Positions 1-10,769 of a stretch of 64,000 bases of DNA are shown here, one piece after another (position 1 is the first letter of the stretch; each line of letters begins with the position of its first letter). Under the pieces are notes generated by a model that worked only from the letters and a program-made list of their open reading frames with translations, made no database searches and was not told the origin of the DNA. Both the position numbers and the translations under genes were made by a program. The stretch lies in contig NC_079880.1 of the NCBI RefSeq assembly GCF_029227915.1, positions 2,854,001 to 2,918,000 on the forward strand, written 5' to 3'. The DNA comes from Hydractinia symbiolongicarpus (taxonomy: Eukaryota > Cnidaria > Hydrozoa > Anthoathecata > Hydractiniidae).

Positions 1-203
1 CGAGTCCGGGATTTACGGGAAATCGCGGATTTTCGTTTGAGTGCGAATAAACTTCTTTTATTCAGCGTCTCATCAAAAATGAAAACATTTTTGAAAACTA
101 CAAGTCTCATGCGTTGTAGTGGTGAAAAAATAATTTAAAAAATCGTTCGGAAAATGAGTTTACTCCCTGGGTACTTTCTTTGTATACTTTTGACTATACG
201 GGC
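1..203 (+). repeat. Monomer class with GAGTGCGAATAAAC
   Basis: In this class TGCCGGCGATTAAAC is replaced by GAGTGCGAATAAAC, destroying the GCCGGC palindrome, and ATCGCGGATTTTCG precedes it. It is usually introduced by CTTTGGACTATACGGG in place of CTTTTGACTATACGGG. The linked variants recur across the array, for example near 5,700, 6,310, 9,500, 11,110, 17,110, 20,920, 35,120 and 57,880. Recurrence of the whole set marks it as a true subfamily and makes it a good HOR landmark. Confidence 0.93.
73..94. other. Conserved 22-bp stem-loop, first of about 300 copies
   Basis: Arms TCAAAAATG (73-81) and CATTTTTGA (86-94) are perfect reverse complements around an AAAA loop. The element recurs at the same monomer position throughout both arms. 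A common allele has TTTTTA instead of TTTTTG in the right arm, which leaves a 7-bp core stem AAAAATG/CATTTTT. A CAAATATG allele in the left arm also weakens it. Regular spacing at 192 or 203 bp puts one dyad per nucleosome-sized repeat. Function is unknown; protein binding or cruciform formation are inferences. Confidence 0.85.
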
Positions 204-406
204 CGAGTCTGGGGTTTACGGGAAATGGCGGGTTTTCGTTTGCCGGCGATTAAACTTCTTTTATTCAGCGTCTCATCAAAAATGAAAACATTTTTAAAAA
301 CTACAAGTCTCATGCGTTGTAGTTGTGAAAAAATAATTTAAAAAATCGTTCGGAAAATGAGTTTACTCCCTGGGTACTTTCTTTGTATACTTTTGACTAT
401 ACGGGC
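204..406 (+). repeat. Reference 203-bp monomer (standard class)
   Basis: One complete monomer, phased on the CGAGTC landmark. In order it holds a GTTTACGGG segment, the GCCGGC palindrome, a T-rich stretch, the stem-loop TCAAAAATG/CATTTTTGA (here in its TTTTTA variant), CAAGTCTCATGCG, GTGGTGAAAAAA, the A/T core TAATTTAAAAAATCG, then TTCGGAAAATGAG, CTCCCTGGG and GTATACTTTTGACTATACGGG. Length 203 is not a multiple of three, so any reading frame rotates at each monomer. A 7-bp direct repeat GTCTCAT occurs twice, 37 bp apart, inside the unit. Confidence 0.95.
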
Positions 407-609
407 CGAGTCCGGGGTTTACGGGAAATGGCGGGTTTTCGTTTGCCGGCGATTAAACTTCTTTTATTCAGCGTCTCATCAAAAATGAAAACATTTTTAA
501 AAACTACAAGTATCATGCGTTGTAGTTGTGAAAAAATAATTTAAAAAATCATTCGGAAAATGAGTTTACTCCCTGGGTAATTTCTTTGTATACTTTTGCC
601 TATACGGGC

Positions 610-812
610 CGAGTCATGGGTTTACGGGAAATGGCGGGTTTTCGTTTGCCGGCGATTTAACTTCTTTTTTTCAGCGTCCCATCAAAAATGAAAACATTTT
701 TGAAAACTACAAGTCTCATGCGTTGTAGTGGTGAAAAAATAATTTAAAAAATCGTTCGGAAAATGAGTTTACTCCCTGGGTACTTTCTTTGTATACTTTT
801 GACTATACGGGC
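610..812 (+). repeat. Monomer class with AGTCATGGG / GATTTAAC
   Basis: Diagnostic changes are CGAGTCATGGGTTTACGGG at the start and GGCGATTTAACTTC followed by a T7 run instead of GGCGATTAAACTTCTTTTATT. The usual next monomer carries ACTATAAGTCTCATGGG and then the short CATCCCGGG junction, so this class normally precedes a 192-bp step. A sister form has AGTCAGGGG in place of AGTCATGGG (42-45 kb, 49.7 kb and 61.7 kb). Confidence 0.92.
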
Positions 813-1015
813 CGAGTCCGGGGTTTACGGGAAATGGCGGGTTTTCGTTTGCCGGCGATTAAACTTCTTTTATTCAGCGTCTCATCAAAAATGAAAACAT
901 TTTTAAAAACTACAAGTATCATGCGTTGTAGTTGTGAAAAAATAATTTAAAAAATCATTCGGAAAATGAGTTTACTCCCTGGGTAATTTCTTTGTATACT
1001 TTTGCCTATACGGGC

Positions 1016-1207
1016 CGAGTCATGGGTTTACGGGAAATGGCGGGTTTTCGTTTGCCGGCGATTTAACTTCTTTTTTTCAGCGTCCCATCAAAAATGAAAA
1101 CATTTTTAAAAACTATAAGTCTCATGGGTTTTAGTGGTGAAATAATAATTTAAAAAATCGTTCGGGAAATGAGTTTACATCCCGGGTACTTTCTTTACTA
1201 TACGGGC
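1016..1207 (+). repeat. Short 192-bp monomer class (11-bp deletion)
   Basis: The segment CTTTGTATACTTTTGACTATAC of long monomers is CTTTACTATAC here, an 11-bp loss of GTATACTTTTG that accounts for the 192-bp spacing. In most cases it is accompanied by a second change, TTTACATCCCGGG in place of TTTACTCCCTGGG, which creates a CCCGGG palindrome. The linkage implies one founding event followed by spread through the array. Subtypes of 191 bp carry an extra 1-bp loss (TTTACGGAAATC, for example near 2,800 and 8,870). Confidence 0.93.
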
Positions 1208-2182
1208 CGAGTCCGGTATTTACGGGAAATCGCAGGTTTTCGTTTGCCGGCGATTAAACTTCTTTTATTCAGCGTCTCATCAAAAATGAAAACATTTTTG
1301 AAAACTACAAGTCTCATGCGTTTTAGTGGTGAAAAAATATTTTAAAAAATCGTTCGGGAAATGAGTTTACATCCCGGGTACTTTCTTTACTATACGGGCC
1401 GAGTGCGGGATTTACGGGAAATCGCGGGTTTTCGTTTGCTGGCGATTAAACCACTTTCATTAAGCGTCTCATCAAAAATGAAAACATTTTTAAAAACTAC
1501 AAGTCTCATGCGTTGTAGTTGTGAAAAGATAAATTAAAAAATCGTTTTGGAAATGAGTTTACTTACAGGGTACTTTCTTTGTAAACATTCGACTATACGG
1601 GCGAAGCCCGTGATTTACGGGAAATCGCAAGTTTTCGTTTGCTGGCCATTAAACCACTATCATTAAGCGTCTCATCAAAAATGAAAACATTTCTAAAAAC
1701 TACAAGTCTCATGGGTTTTAGTGGTGAAATAATAATTTAAAAAATCGTTCGGGAAATGAGTTTACATCCCGGATACTTTCTTTACTATACGGGCCGAGTC
1801 CGGGATTTACGGGAAATCGCAGGTTTTCGTTTGCCGGCGATTAAACTTCTTTTATTCAGCGTCTCATCAAAAATGAAAACATTTTTGAAAACTACAAGTC
1901 TCATGCGTTTTAGTGGTGAAAAATATTTTCAAAAATCGTTCGGGAAATGCGTTTACATCCCGGGTACTTTCTTTACTATACTGGCCGAGTCTGAGATTTA
2001 CGGGAAATCGCGGGTTTTCGTTTGCTGGCGATTAAACCACTTTCATTAAGCGTCTCATCAAAAATGAAAACATTTTTAAAAACTACAAGTCTCATGCGTT
2101 GTAGTTGTGAAAAGATAATTTAAAAAATCGTTTTGGAAATGAGTTTACTTACAGGGTACTTTCTTTGTAAACATTCGACTAT

Positions 2183-2197
2183 ACGGGCAAAGCCCGT
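2183..2197. repeat. 15-bp inverted repeat in the GGGCAAAGCCCGT class
   Basis: ACGGGC and GCCCGT are perfect 6-bp arms around an AAA loop, created where the standard CGGGCCGAGTCCGGG has become CGGGCAAAGCCCGTG. The class recurs, for example near 8,265, 14,474, 17,889, 18,297, 27,913 and 29,489. It is usually accompanied by TTACTCACAGGG or TTACTTACAGGG just upstream. Confidence 0.85.
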
Positions 2198-2319
2198 GAT
2201 TTACGGGAAATGGCGGGTTTTCGTTTGCCGGCGATTAAACTTCTTTTATTCAGCGTCTCATCAAAAATGAAAACATTTTTGAAAACTACAAGTCTCATGC
2301 GTTTTAGTGGTGAAAAGAT

Positions 2320-4607
2320 AATTTAAAAAATCGTTCGGAAAATGAGTTTACTCCCTGGGTAATTTCTTTGTATACTTTTGACTATACGGGCCGAGTCATG
2401 GGTTACCGGGAAATGGCGGGTTTTCGTTTGCCGGCGATTTAACTTTTTTTTTCAGCGTCTCATCAAAAATGAAAACATTTTTAAAAACTACAAGTCTCAT
2501 GCGTTGTAGTGGTGAAAAAAAAAATTAAAAAATCGTTCGAAAAATGAGTTCACTCCCTGGGTAATTTCTTTGTATACTTTTGACTATACGGGCCGAGTCC
2601 GGGGTTTACGGGAAATGGCGGGTTTTCGTTTGCCGGCGATTAAACTTCTTTTATTCAGCGTCTCATCAAAAATGAAAACATTTTTAAAAACTATAAGTCT
2701 CATGGGTTTTAGTGGTGAAATAATAATTTAAAAAATCGTTCGGGAAATGAGTTTACATCCCGGGTACTTTCTTTACTATACGGGCCGAGTCCGGGATTTA
2801 CGGAAATCGCAGGTTTTCGTTTGCCGGCGATTAAACTTCTTTTATTCAGCGTCTCATCAAAAATGAAAACATTTTTAAAAACTACAAGTCTCATGCGTTT
2901 TAGTGGTGAAATAATAATTTAAAAAATCGTTCGGGAAATGAGTTTACTCCCTGGGTACTTTCTTTGTATACTTTTTACAATATGGGCCGAGTCCGGGATT
3001 TACGGGAAATCGCAGGTTTTCGTTTGCCGGCGATTAAACTTCTTTTATTCAGCGTCTCATCAAAAATGAAAACATTTTTAAAAACTACAAGTCTCATGCG
3101 TTTTAGTGGTGAAAAAAAAAATTAAAAAATCGTTCGGGAAATGAGTTTACTCCCTAGGTACTTTCTTTGTATACATTCGACTATACGGGCCAAGCCCGGG
3201 ATTTACGTGAAATCGCGGGATTTCGTTTGCCGGCGATTAAACCTCTTTCATTAAGCGTCTCATCAAATATGAAAACATTTTTGAAAACTACAAGTCTCAT
3301 GCGTTTTAGTGGTGAAAAAATAATTTAAAAAATCGTTCGGAAAATGAGTTTACTCCCTGGATTTTCGTTTGAGTGCGAATAAACTTCTTTTATTCAGCGT
3401 CTCATCAAAAATGAAAACATTTTTGAAAACTACAAGTCTCATGCGTTGCAGTGGTGAAAAAATAATTTAAAAAATCGTTCGGAAAATGAGTTTACTCCCT
3501 GGGTAATTTCTTTGTATACTTTTGACTATACGGGCCGAGTCATGGGTTACCGGGAAATGGCGGGTTTTCGTTTGCCGGCGATTTAACTTTTTTTTTCAGC
3601 GTCTCATCAAAAATGAAAACATTTTTAAAAACTACAAGTCTCATGCGTTGTAGTGGTGAAAAAAAAAATTAAAAAATCGTTCGAAAAATGAGTTCACTCC
3701 CTGGGTAATTTCTTTGTATACTTTTGACTATACGGGCCGAGTCCGGGGTTTACGGGAAATGGCGGGTTTTCGTTTGCCGGCGATTAAACTTCTTTTATTC
3801 AGCGTCTCATCAAAAATGAAAACATTTTTAAAAACTATAAGTCTCATGGGTTTTAGTGGTGAAATAATAATTTAAAAAATCGTTCGGGAAATGAGTTTAC
3901 ATCCCGGGTACTTTCTTTACTATACGGGCCGAGTCCGGGATTTACGGAAATCGCAGGTTTTCGTTTGCCGGCGATTAAACTTCTTTTATTCAGCGTCTCA
4001 TCAAAAATGAAAACATTTTTAAAAACTACAAGTCTCATGCGTTTTAGTGGTGAAATAATAATTTAAAAAATCGTTCGGGAAATGAGTTTACTCCCTGGGT
4101 ACTTTCTTTGTATACTTTTTACAATATGGGCCGAGTCCGGGATTTACGGGAAATCGCAGGTTTTCGTTTGCCGGCGATTAAACTTCTTTTATTCAGCGTC
4201 TCATCAAAAATGAAAACATTTTTAAAAACTACAAGTCTCATGCGTTTTAGTGGTGAAAAAAAAAATTAAAAAATCGTTCGGGAAATGAGTTTACTCCCTA
4301 GGTACTTTCTTTGTATACATTCGACTATACGGGCCAAGCCCGGGATTTACGTGAAATCGCGGGATTTCGTTTGCCGGCGATTAAACCTCTTTCATTAAGC
4401 GTCTCATCAAATATGAAAACATTTTTGAAAACTACAAGTCTCATGCGTTTTAGTGGTGAAAAAATAATTTAAAAAATCGTTCGGAAAATGAGTTTACTCC
4501 CTGGATTTTCGTTTGAGTGCGAATAAACTTCTTTTATTCAGCGTCTCATCAAAAATGAAAACATTTTTGAAAACTACAAGTCTCATGCGTTGCAGTGGTG
4601 AAAAAAT
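2320..4607. repeat. 1,144-bp tandem duplication carrying a 61-bp deletion
   Basis: Two units are offset by 1,144 bp (for example CGAGTCATGGG at 2,392 and 3,536). Both contain the private GGTTACCGGG change near 2,400 and 3,545. Both contain the same 61-bp deletion that fuses CTCCCTGG directly to ATTTTCGTTTGAGTGCG (3,360/3,361 and 4,504/4,505). Neither change is in the paralogous block at 8.4-9.5 kb, so they arose first and were then duplicated together. Unit ends are placed to within about 20 bp. Confidence 0.88.
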
Positions 4608-5275
4608 AATTTAAAAAATCGTTCGGAAAATGAGTTTACTCCCTGGGTAATTTCTTTGTATACTTTTGACTATACGGGCCGAGTCCGGGGTTTACGGGAA
4701 ATGGCGGGTTTTCGTTTGCCGGCGATTAAACTTCTTTTATTCAGCGTCTCATCAAAAATGAAAACATTTTTAAAAACTATAAGTCTCATGGGTTTTGTGG
4801 TGAAATAATAATTTAAAAAATCGTTCGGGAAATGAGTTTACATCCCGGGTACTTTCTTTACTATACGGGCCGAGTCCGGCATTTACGGAAATCACAGGTT
4901 TTCGTTTGCCGGCGATTAAACTTCTTTTATTCAGCGTCTCTTCAAAAATGAAAACATTTTTGAAAACTACAAGTCTCATGCGTTTTAGTGGTGAAAAAAT
5001 AATTTAAAAAATCGTACGGGAAATGAGTTTACTCCCTGGGTACTTTCTTTGTATACTTTTGACAATACGGGCCGAGTCCGGGATTTACGGGAAATCGCAG
5101 GTTTTCGTTTGCCGGCGATTAAACTTCTTTTATTCAGCGTCTCATCAAAAATGAAAACATTTTTAAAAACTTCAAGTCTCATGCGTTTTAGTGGTGAAAA
5201 AAAAAATTAAAAAATCGTTCGGGAAATGAGTTTACTCCCTGGGTACTTTCCTTATATACATTCGACTATACGGGC

Positions 5276-5467
5276 CAAGCCCGGGATTTACGGGAAATCG
5301 CGGGATTTCGTTTGCCGGCGATTAAACCTCTTTTAATAAGCGTCTCATCAAAAATGAAAACATTTTTGAAAACTACAAGTCTCATGCGTTTTAGTGGTGA
5401 AAAAATAATTTAAAAAATCGTTCGGGAAATGAGTTTACATCCCGGGTACTTTCTTTACTATACGGGC
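5276..5467 (+). repeat. Monomer class with CCAAGCCCGGG
   Basis: Diagnostic features are CATTCGACTATACGGG leading in, CCAAGCCCGGG in place of CCGAGTCCGGG, GCGGGATTTCG, and AACCTCTTTTAATAAGCG or AACCTCTTTCATTAAGCG in place of AACTTCTTTTATTCAGCG. It often carries CAAATATGAAAAC in the stem-loop region (not in this copy). This particular copy ends with the short junction. The class recurs regularly, for example near 3,190, 6,077, 10,269, 16,890, 33,280 and 53,390. Confidence 0.92.
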
Positions 5468-6779
5468 CGAGTCCGGGATTTACGGGAAATCGCAGGTTTT
5501 CGTTTGCCGGCGATTAAACTTCTTTTATTCAGCGTCTCATCAAAATTGAAAACATTTTTGAAAACTACAAGTCTCATGCGTTTTAGTGGTGAAAAAAAAA
5601 ATTAAAAAATCGTTCGGGAAATGAGTTTACTCCCTAGGTACTTTCTTTGTATACTTTGGACTATACGGGCCGAGTCCGGGATTTACGGGAAATCGCGGAT
5701 TTTCGTTTGAGTGCGAATAAACTTCTTTTATTCAGCGTCTCATCAAAAATGAAAACATTTTTGAAAACTACAAGTCTCATGCGTTTTAGTGGTGAAAAAA
5801 TAATTTAAAAAATCGTTCGGGAAATGAGTTTACTCCCTGGGTACTTTCTTTGTATACTTTTGACAATACGGGCCGAGTCCGGGATTTACGGGAAATCGCA
5901 GGTTTTCGTTTGCCGGCGATTAAACTTCTTTTATTCAGCGTCTCATCAAAAAATGAAAACATTTTTAAAAACTACAAGTCTCATACGTTTTAGTGGTGAA
6001 AAACAAAATTAAAAAATCGTTCGGGAAATGAGTTTACTCCCTAGGTACTTTCTTTGTATACATTCGACTATACGGGCCAAGCCCGGGATTTACGGGAAAT
6101 CGCGGGATTTCGTTTGCCGGCGATTAAACCTCTTTCATTAAGCGTCTCATCAAATATGAAAACATTTTTGAAAACTACAAGTCTAATGCGTTTTAGTGGT
6201 GAAAAAATAATTTAAAAAATCGTTCGGAAAATGAGTTTACTCCCTGGGTACTTTCTTTGTATACTTTGGACTATACGGGCCGAGTCCGGGATTTACGGCA
6301 AATCGCGGATTTTCGTTTGAGTGCGAATAAACTTCTTTTATTCAGCGTCTCATCAAAAATGAAAACATTTTTGAAACCTACAAGTCTCATGCGTTGTAGT
6401 GGTGAAAAAATAATTTAAAAAATCGTTCGGAAAATGAGTTTACTCCCTGGGTACTTTCTTTGTATACTTTTGACTATACGGGCCGAGTCTGGGGTTTACG
6501 GGAAATGGCGGGTTTTCTTTTGCCGGCGATTAAACTTCTTTTATTCAGCGTCTCATCAAAAATGAAAACATTTTTAAAAACTACAAGTCTCATGCGTTGT
6601 AGTTGTGAAAAAATAATTTAAAAAATCGTTCGGAAAATGAGTTTACTCCCTGGGTAATTTCTTTGTATACTTTGGACTATACGGGCCGAGTCCGGGATTT
6701 ACGGGAAATCGCGGATTTTCGTTTGATTGCGAATAAACTTCTTTTATTCAGCGTCTCATCAAAAATGAAAACATTTTTG

Positions 6780-9700
6780 AAAACTACAAGTCTCATGCGT
6801 TGTAGTGGTGAAAAAATAATTTAAAAAATCGTTCGGAAAATGAGTTTACTCCCTGGGTACTTTCTTTGTATACTTTTGACTATACGGGCCGAGTCCGGGG
6901 TTTACGGGAAATGGCGGGTTTTCGTTTGCCGGCGATTAAACTTCTTTTATTCAGCGTCTCATCAAAAATGAAAACATTTTTAAAAACTACAAGTCTCATG
7001 CGTTGTAGTTGTGAAAAAATAATTTAAAAAATCATTCGGAAAATGAGTTTACTCCCTGGGTAATTTCTTTGTATACTTTTGCCTATACGGGCCGAGTCAT
7101 GGGTTTACGGGAAATGGCGGGTTTTCGTTTGCCGGCGATTTAACTTCTTTTTTTCAGCGTCTCATCAAAAATGAAAACATTTTTAAAAACTATAAGTATC
7201 ATGGGTTTTAGTGGTGAAATAATAATTTAAAAAATCGTTCGGGAAATGAGTTTACATCCCGGGTACTTTCTTTACTATACGGGCCGAGTCCGGGATTTAC
7301 GGGAAATCGCAGGTTTTCGTTTGCCGGCGATTAAACTTCTTTTATTCAGCGTCTCATCAAAAATGAAAACATTTTTGAAAACTACAAGTCTCATGCGTTT
7401 TAGTGGTGAAAAAATATTTTAAAAAATCGTTCGGGAAATGAGTTTACATCCCGGGTACTTTCTTTACTATACGGGCCGAGTGCGGGATTTACGGGAAATC
7501 GCGGGTTTTCGTTTGCTGGCGATTAAACCACTTTCATTAAGCGTCTCATCAAAAATGAAAACATTTTTAAAAACTACAAGTCTCATGCGTTGTAGTTGTG
7601 AAAAGATAAATTAAAAAATCGTTTTGGAAATGAGTTTACTTACAGGGTACTTTCTTTGTAAACATTCGACTATACGGGCGAAGCCCGTGATTTACGGGAA
7701 ATCGCAAGTTTTCGTTTGCTGGCCATTAAACCACTATCATTAAGCGTCTCATCAAAAATGAAAACATTTCTAAAAACTACAAGTCTCATGGGTTTTAGTG
7801 GTGAAATAATAATTTAAAAAATCGTTCGGGAAATGAGTTTACATCCCGGGTACTTTCTTTACTATACGGGCCGAGTCCGGGATTTACGGGAAATCGCAGG
7901 TTTTCGTTTGCCGGCGATTAAACTTCTTTTATTCAGCGTCTCATCAAAAATGAAAACATTTTTGAAAACTACAAGTCTCATGCGTTTTAGTGGTGAAAAA
8001 TATTTTCAAAAATCGTTCGGGAAATGCGTTTACATCCCGGGTACTTTCTTTACTATACTGGCCGAGTCTGAGATTTACGGGAAATCGCGGGTTTTCGTTT
8101 GCTGGCGATTAAACCACTTTCATTAAGCGTCTCATCAAAAATGAAAACATTTTTAAAAACTACAAGTCTCATGCGTTGTAGTTGTGAAAAGATAATTTAA
8201 AAAATCGTTTTGGAAATGAGTTTACTTACAGGGTACTTTCTTTGTAAACATTCGACTATACGGGCAAAGCCCGTGATTTACGGGAAATGGCGGGTTTTCG
8301 TTTGCCGGCGATTAAACTTCTTTTATTCAGCGTCTCATCAAAAATGAAAACATTTTTGAAAACTACAAGTCTCATGCGTTTTAGTGGTGAAAAGATAATT
8401 TAAAAAATCGTTCGGAAAATGAGTTTACTCCCTGGGTAATTTCTTTGTATACTTTTGACTATACGGGCCGAGTCATGGGTTTACGGGAAATGGCGGGTTT
8501 TCGTTTGCCGGCGATTTAACTTTTTTTTTCAGCGTCTCATCAAAAATGAAAACATTTTTAAAAACTACAAGTCTCATGCGTTGTAGTGGTGAAAAAAAAA
8601 ATTAAAAAATCGTTCGAAAAATGAGTTCACTCCCTGGGTAATTTCTTTGTATACTTTTGACTATACGGGCCGAGTCCGGGGTTTACGGGAAATGGCGGGT
8701 TTTCGTTTGCCGGCGATTAAACTTCTTTTATTCAGCGTCTCATCAAAAATGAAAACATTTTTAAAAACTATAAGTCTCATGGGTTTTAGTGGTGAAATAA
8801 TAATTTAAAAAATCGTTCGGGAAATGAGTTTACATCCCGGGTACTTTCTTTACTATACGGGCCGAGTCCGGGATTTACGGAAATCGCAGGTTTTCGTTTG
8901 CCGGCGATTAAACTTCTTTTATTCAGCGTCTCATCAAAAATGAAAACATTTTTAAAAACTACAAGTCTCATGCGTTTTAGTGGTGAAATAATAATTTAAA
9001 AAATCGTTCGGGAAATGAGTTTACTCCCTGGGTACTTTCTTTGTATACTTTTTACAATATGGGCCGAGTCCGGGATTTACGGGAAATCGCAGGTTTTCGT
9101 TTGCCGGCGATTAAACTTCTTTTATTCAGCGTCTCATCAAAAATGAAAACATTTTTAAAAACTACAAGTCTCATGCGTTTTAGTGGTGAAAAAAAAAATT
9201 AAAAAATCGTTCGGGAAATGAGTTTACTCCCTAGGTACTTTCTTTGTATACATTCGACTATACGGGCCAAGCCCGGGATTTACGTGAAATCGCGGGATTT
9301 CGTTTGCCGGCGATTAAACCTCTTTCATTAAGCGTCTCATCAAATATGAAAACATTTTTGAAAACTACAAGTCTCATGCGTTTTAGTGGTGAAAAAATAA
9401 TTTAAAAAATCGTTCGGAAAATGAGTTTACTCCCTGGATACTTTCTTTGTATACTTTGGACTATACGGGCCGAGTCCGGGATTTACGGGAAATCGCGGAT
9501 TTTCGTTTGAGTGCGAATAAACTTCTTTTATTCAGCGTCTCATCAAAAATGAAAACATTTTTGAAAACTACAAGTCTCATGCGTTGCAGTGGTGAAAAAA
9601 TAATTTAAAAAATCGTTCGGAAAATGAGTTTACTCCCTGGGTAATTTCTATGTATTCTTTTGACTATACGGGCCGAGTCCGGGGTTTACGGGAAATGGCG

Positions 9701-10760
9701 GGTTTTCGTTTGCCGGCGATTAAACTTCTTTTATTCAGCGTCTCATCAAAAATGAAAACATTTTTAAAAACTATAAGTCTCATGGGTTTTGTGGTGAAAT
9801 AATAATTTAAAAAATCGTTCGGGAAATGAGTTTACATCCCGGGTACTTTCTTTACTATACGGGCCGAGTCCGGCATTTACGGAAATCACAGGTTTTCGTT
9901 TGCCGGCGATTAAACTTCTTTTATTCAGCGTCTCATCAAAAATGAAAACATTTTTGAAAACTACAAGTCTCATGCGTTTTAGTGGTGAAAAAATAATTTA
10001 AAAAATCGTTCGGGAAATGAGTTTACTCCCTGGGTACTTTCTTTGTATACTTTTGACAATACGGGCCGAGTCCGGGATTTACGGGAAATCGCAGGTTTTC
10101 GTTTGCCGGCGATTAAACTTCTTTTATTCAGCGTCTCATCAAAAATGAAAACATTTTTAAAAACTTCAAGTCTCATGCGTTTTAGTGGTGAAAAAAAAAA
10201 TTAAAAAATCGTTCGGGAAATGAGTTTACTCCCTGGGTACTTTCTTTGTATACATTCGACTATACGGGCCAAGCCCGGGATTTACGGGAAATCGCGGGAT
10301 TTCGTTTGCCGGCGATTAAACCTCTTTTAATAAGCGTCTCATCAAAAATGAAAACATTTTTGAAAACTACAAGTCTCATGCGTTTTAGTGGTGAAAAAAT
10401 AATTTAAAAAATCGTTCGGGAAATGAGTTTACATCCCGGGTACTTTCTTTACTATACGGGCCGAGTCCGGGATTTACGGGAAATCGCAGGTTTTCGTTTG
10501 CCGGCGATTAAACTTCTTTTATTCAGCGTCTCATCAAAATTGAAAACATTTTTGAAAACTACAAGTCTCATGCGTTTTAGTGGTGAAAAAAAAAATTAAA
10601 AAATCGTTCGGGAAATGAGTTTACTCCCTAGGTACTTTCTTTGTATACTTTGGACTATACGGGCCGAGTCCGGGATTTACGGGAAATCGCGGATTTTCTT
10701 TTGAGTGCGAATAAACTTCTTTTATTCAGCGTCTCATCAAAAATGAAAACATTTTTGAAA
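6780..10760. repeat. Higher-order block A, copy 2
   Basis: Second copy of the block at 0.70-5.76 kb, without the 1,144-bp internal duplication. It keeps the 61 bp missing from copy 1 (about 9,438-9,500). Small private differences such as TTCTATGTATTC near 9,650 postdate the block duplication. Confidence 0.85.
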
Positions 10761-10769
10761 ACTACAAGT

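Larger units (their letters stand above)
700..5760. repeat. Higher-order block A, copy 1
   Basis: This block matches 6,780-10,760. The displacement is 6,077 bp up to about 3,350 and 4,994 bp from about 4,500 on. The difference of 1,083 equals a 1,144-bp tandem duplication minus a 61-bp deletion, both of which are visible inside this copy. Private variants such as AACATTTCTAAAAAC, TATTTTCAAAAATCG and TCATCAAAATTG occur in the same order in both copies. Boundaries are approximate because they fall in sequence common to all monomers. Confidence 0.85.

Noticed and set aside
1-203. AATAAA in GCGAATAAAC as a polyadenylation signal
   Set aside because: It is part of a monomer class variant, repeated without any upstream gene.
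204-406. CENP-B box
   Set aside because: The consensus TTCGNNNNANNCGGG was sought on both strands. TTCGGGAAATGAG matches only the first half and CCCGGGTACTTTC only the other half; no site has both.
204-406. Hammerhead ribozyme in the monomer (minus strand TTGATGAG, downstream CGAAAAC, and GTC on the plus strand)
   Set aside because: The C of CUGAUGA is U, no stem II can form between the two core segments, and the second core is CGAAAAC separated by about 34 unpaired bases.
1756-2049. Plus-strand open frames of 60-101 codons (beginning MSLHPGYFL or MYTFDYTGR)
   Set aside because: Same reasons: they span monomer junctions, differ by frame between HOR copies and overlap minus-strand frames of similar length.
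2709-2894. Recurrent 61-71 codon minus-strand open frames (beginning MRLVVFKNVFIF), found in dozens of monomers, as a possible gene family
   Set aside because: They recur only because the satellite recurs. The monomer length (203 or 192) makes the frame rotate or break, the opposite strand is equally open in the same monomers, no frame exceeds about 1.5 monomers, and single-base indels are tolerated.
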